A stretch of 64,000 bases of DNA from Streptomyces vinaceus (GTDB taxonomy: Bacteria; Actinomycetota; Actinomycetes; Streptomycetales; Streptomycetaceae). The position numbers and the translations under genes were made by a program. Shown one piece after another: positions 62,542-64,000 of this stretch. Below the pieces are notes generated by a model. That model was not told the DNA's origin. It made no database searches and worked only from the letters and a program-made list of their open reading frames with translations. The stretch lies in assembly GCF_008704935.1 (NCBI RefSeq), contig NZ_CP023692.1, positions 2,923,001-2,987,000 on the forward strand, written 5' to 3'. The stretch's first letter is position 1; every line of letters begins with the position of its first letter.

Positions 62542-63582
62542 TCAGCGCGAGGGCAGGCGGGCGGGCGCCGACATCCCCGGGCTGGCCGGGGCCAGCGTCG
62601 GGGCCTTGAGCACGTCGCCCCCGAGGTCCGAACCGCGCGGAACGGTCGGGGTGGTGCTCCTGGCCGCCCCGTCGAGCAGCTCCTCGCAGAAGTGCGGGAT
62701 GCGCGCGAGCCCCTTGGCCAGCTTCGAGAGCTTGTCGCGGCGGTCCGAGTTCATCCGCCCCGAGCGGTAGGCCTCGCACAGCTCCACCGCCTTGAGGCGG
62801 GTCTGCCGGTCCGCGTCCTTCAGCGAGGTGGTCCCGCCCGCGAGGGCGTCCTTGCCGTCCGTGCCGTCCTTCGCGTCGTTGCCGTTCCCCCCGTCCCCGC
62901 CGGAGCCGCCGCCTGAGGCCGTGCCGGGGCCCGCCCCCGTTCCGGGGCCGAATCCCTGCGCCGCGCCGGAGTCCAGTCCGCCGGGGGTCGGGCCGGCGCC
63001 CGGGGTGGGCGGCACGCCGTCGGAGCCCCGGAAGGGGGTGGGCCGCAGCGGGGGACCCGGGGTCGGACCCCCGGCGTCGCCGGGCGGCGTCGGGTTCTCG
63101 TCGGCGCTGAGGGACACCGCCGGTACGGGACCCGCCGAGTCGTGCGTGCTCCGGTCCAGCAGGCCGGCCCCCGCGGCGACCGCCAGGCCTCCCACGGCGA
63201 CGCTCGCCAGCGCGGCGACGAGCCCGAACCGCACCGGGCGACCGCGCCGGGCCGGGGACACCGGGGCGGCTAGGGGCAGGACCCTGCCGAGTTCCACGAG
63301 GGGGGAGGTGTCACCGCCGGCCGGCCCGGACGCCGCGGACGGGCCGGACGCCGCCGAAGCCTCGGTCCCGCCGCGCGCGGCGCGGAAGGCGGCCACCGCG
63401 GCAGCCTCGCCGGGCAGCTCCACCCCGGCGCACGACTGCGTCGCTGCCAACAGTTCGAGGGCGGTCCGAAGCCGGGCTTCCGCTTCGCGGGCGCTCGGGT
63501 CGCCGCCAGGTACGGCCGGGCCGCCGCGCAGCACTCGTTCCGCCGCGGCCTTGTCCAGCCACCTGTTGCGCTCGTCGGCCAT
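62542..63582 (-). CDS. Membrane protein coupled to sigma factor gene (possible anti-sigma factor)
   Basis: 346 residues from ATG 63582, overlapping the sigma gene stop by one base (TGATG); ATG/GTG 63606 would overlap more. The cytoplasmic N-terminus (about 115 residues, 'DERNRWLDKAAAERVLRGG') contains no HxxxCxxC zinc motif. One TM follows ('FGLVAALASVAVGGLAVAAG', about 122-145), then a Pro/Gly-rich, disordered extracellular region. A small conserved end domain has 'RLKAVELCEAYRSGRMNSDR' and 'ARIPHFCEELLDG' (two Cys). Arrangement and topology fit an anti-sigma factor, but sequence similarity is not decisive. Confidence 0.72.
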   Translation of the reverse strand: MADERNRWLDKAAAERVLRGGPAVPGGDPSAREAEARLRTALELLAATQSCAGVELPGEAAAVAAFRAARGGTEASAASGPSAASGPAGGDTSPLVELGRVLPLAAPVSPARRGRPVRFGLVAALASVAVGGLAVAAGAGLLDRSTHDSAGPVPAVSLSADENPTPPGDAGGPTPGPPLRPTPFRGSDGVPPTPGAGPTPGGLDSGAAQGFGPGTGAGPGTASGGGSGGDGGNGNDAKDGTDGKDALAGGTTSLKDADRQTRLKAVELCEAYRSGRMNSDRRDKLSKLAKGLARIPHFCEELLDGAARSTTPTVPRGSDLGGDVLKAPTLAPASPGMSAPARLPSR

Positions 63583-64000
63583 CACATGTCCTTCTGCGTC
63601 CGCCAACGTGAATGCGTCACACCGGTTTGCTGTACGAGACCACCGCCCCTGCCGCGCTGAGCGGGCACGGCGTCGAGATCCCTCCCGCCCCCGCCGTCCC
63701 TCGCCTGGCCCCCGGCATTATGGCCGACGGGGCCCGCCGGATCCGAGTCCGTTTCCGACTCCGGCGCGAACCCGCCGTCCGCGCCGATCAGCTCGGCCAG
63801 TTTCTTCAGGCCCCGGTGGGCCGCGGTACGTACGGCTCCGGGCCGCTTGCCCAGCGTCTCGGCCGCGCTCTTCGCGTCGAGCCCGACCACGACCCGGAGC
63901 ACCACGGCCTCCGCCTGGTCCTGCGGGAGCTGGGCGATCAGTGCCATCGCCCGGCCCGTCGAGAGGGCCTCCATCGCCTCGCCGGCGGTGTCGCTGTCGG
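63582..64000 (-). CDS. ECF-type RNA polymerase sigma factor, N-terminus outside window
   Basis: The open frame continues past the window edge. The visible part starts within the linker after region 2 ('DSDTAGEAMEALSTGRAMAL'). Region 4 has 'LIAQLPQDQAEAVVLRVVVG' and the HTH 'DAKSAAETLGKRPGAVRTAA' with 'HRGLKKLAELIG'. A Gly/Arg/Asp-rich tail of about 60 residues follows. The internal ATG at 63974 is not the true start. Co-translated with the membrane protein downstream. Confidence 0.88.
   Translation of the reverse strand, partial: DSDTAGEAMEALSTGRAMALIAQLPQDQAEAVVLRVVVGLDAKSAAETLGKRPGAVRTAAHRGLKKLAELIGADGGFAPESETDSDPAGPVGHNAGGQARDGGGGRDLDAVPAQRGRGGGLVQQTGVTHSRWRTQKDM

Overview
The window is chromosomal DNA from a Streptomyces or very close relative. 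The evidence is very high GC with strong third-position GC, GTG/TTG starts, many apparently leaderless genes, and a gene set matching the Streptomyces core chromosome: afsQ1/afsQ2/sigQ, a deoR-lpd-pnp block, the bmp-type nucleoside ABC operon with cdd and deoA, and the nonulosonic-acid wall-polymer cluster. No tRNA, rRNA, IS element or CRISPR was seen. All assignments come from reading the sequence and from memory of families; no database search was run.

Layout. (1) 1-10.4 kb is accessory: a large secreted protein (minus strand, cut by the window edge) diverges from a 2421-residue secreted RHS/YD-repeat protein. The latter ends in a Hint autoprotease and a small toxin-like tip, followed with ATGA overlap by a probable immunity gene. 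(2) 10.5-17.5 kb: DeoR regulator, NAD(P)H-quinone reductase-like flavoprotein, GGCT-fold protein, purine nucleoside phosphorylase, phosphomanno/pentomutase and a hydrolase. (3) 17.5-22.5 kb: the AfsQ1/Q2 two-component system with its lipoprotein gene, divergent sigQ with an AfsQ1 box between them, a uridine-kinase-like gene and a small secreted protein. (4) 22.6-25.9 kb: deoC with two aldehyde dehydrogenase genes, the second lacking the catalytic half. (5) 26.2-31.0 kb: envelope genes (duplicated secreted protein, class F-like sortase, PH-domain, VanZ, PspC, lipoprotein, small secreted protein). (6) 31.1-42.1 kb: adenosine deaminase, then hydrolase, cupin, PHP hydrolase, ATP-grasp, LuxR, LysR/MFS pair, L,D-transpeptidase, ECF sigma and STAS genes. 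(7) 42.2-50.7 kb: deoA, cdd, nucleoside ABC transporter, bmp lipoprotein, and an M20 amidohydrolase. (8) 50.8-58.9 kb: divergent wall-polymer cluster (two polysialyltransferase-family proteins, NeuB, NeuA, a glycosyltransferase-like protein, GT2, acyltransferase). (9) 58.9-64.0 kb: LysE exporter, acyl-CoA mutase large subunit, second L,D-transpeptidase, and a sigma/membrane-protein pair cut by the window edge.

The strongest unifying signal is a palindrome, CTACGCGCGTAG. It lies just upstream of pnp, deoC, add and the transporter ATPase gene (perfect copies), deoA (one mismatch) and bmp (two mismatches). These genes import nucleosides (bmp/ABC), deaminate them (cdd, add), phosphorolyse them (deoA, pnp), and process the pentose (mutase, deoC, acetaldehyde dehydrogenase). 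The palindrome therefore probably marks a dispersed nucleoside-catabolism regulon across 36 kb. The other notable systems are the RHS toxin/immunity locus and the nonulosonate wall-polymer cluster.
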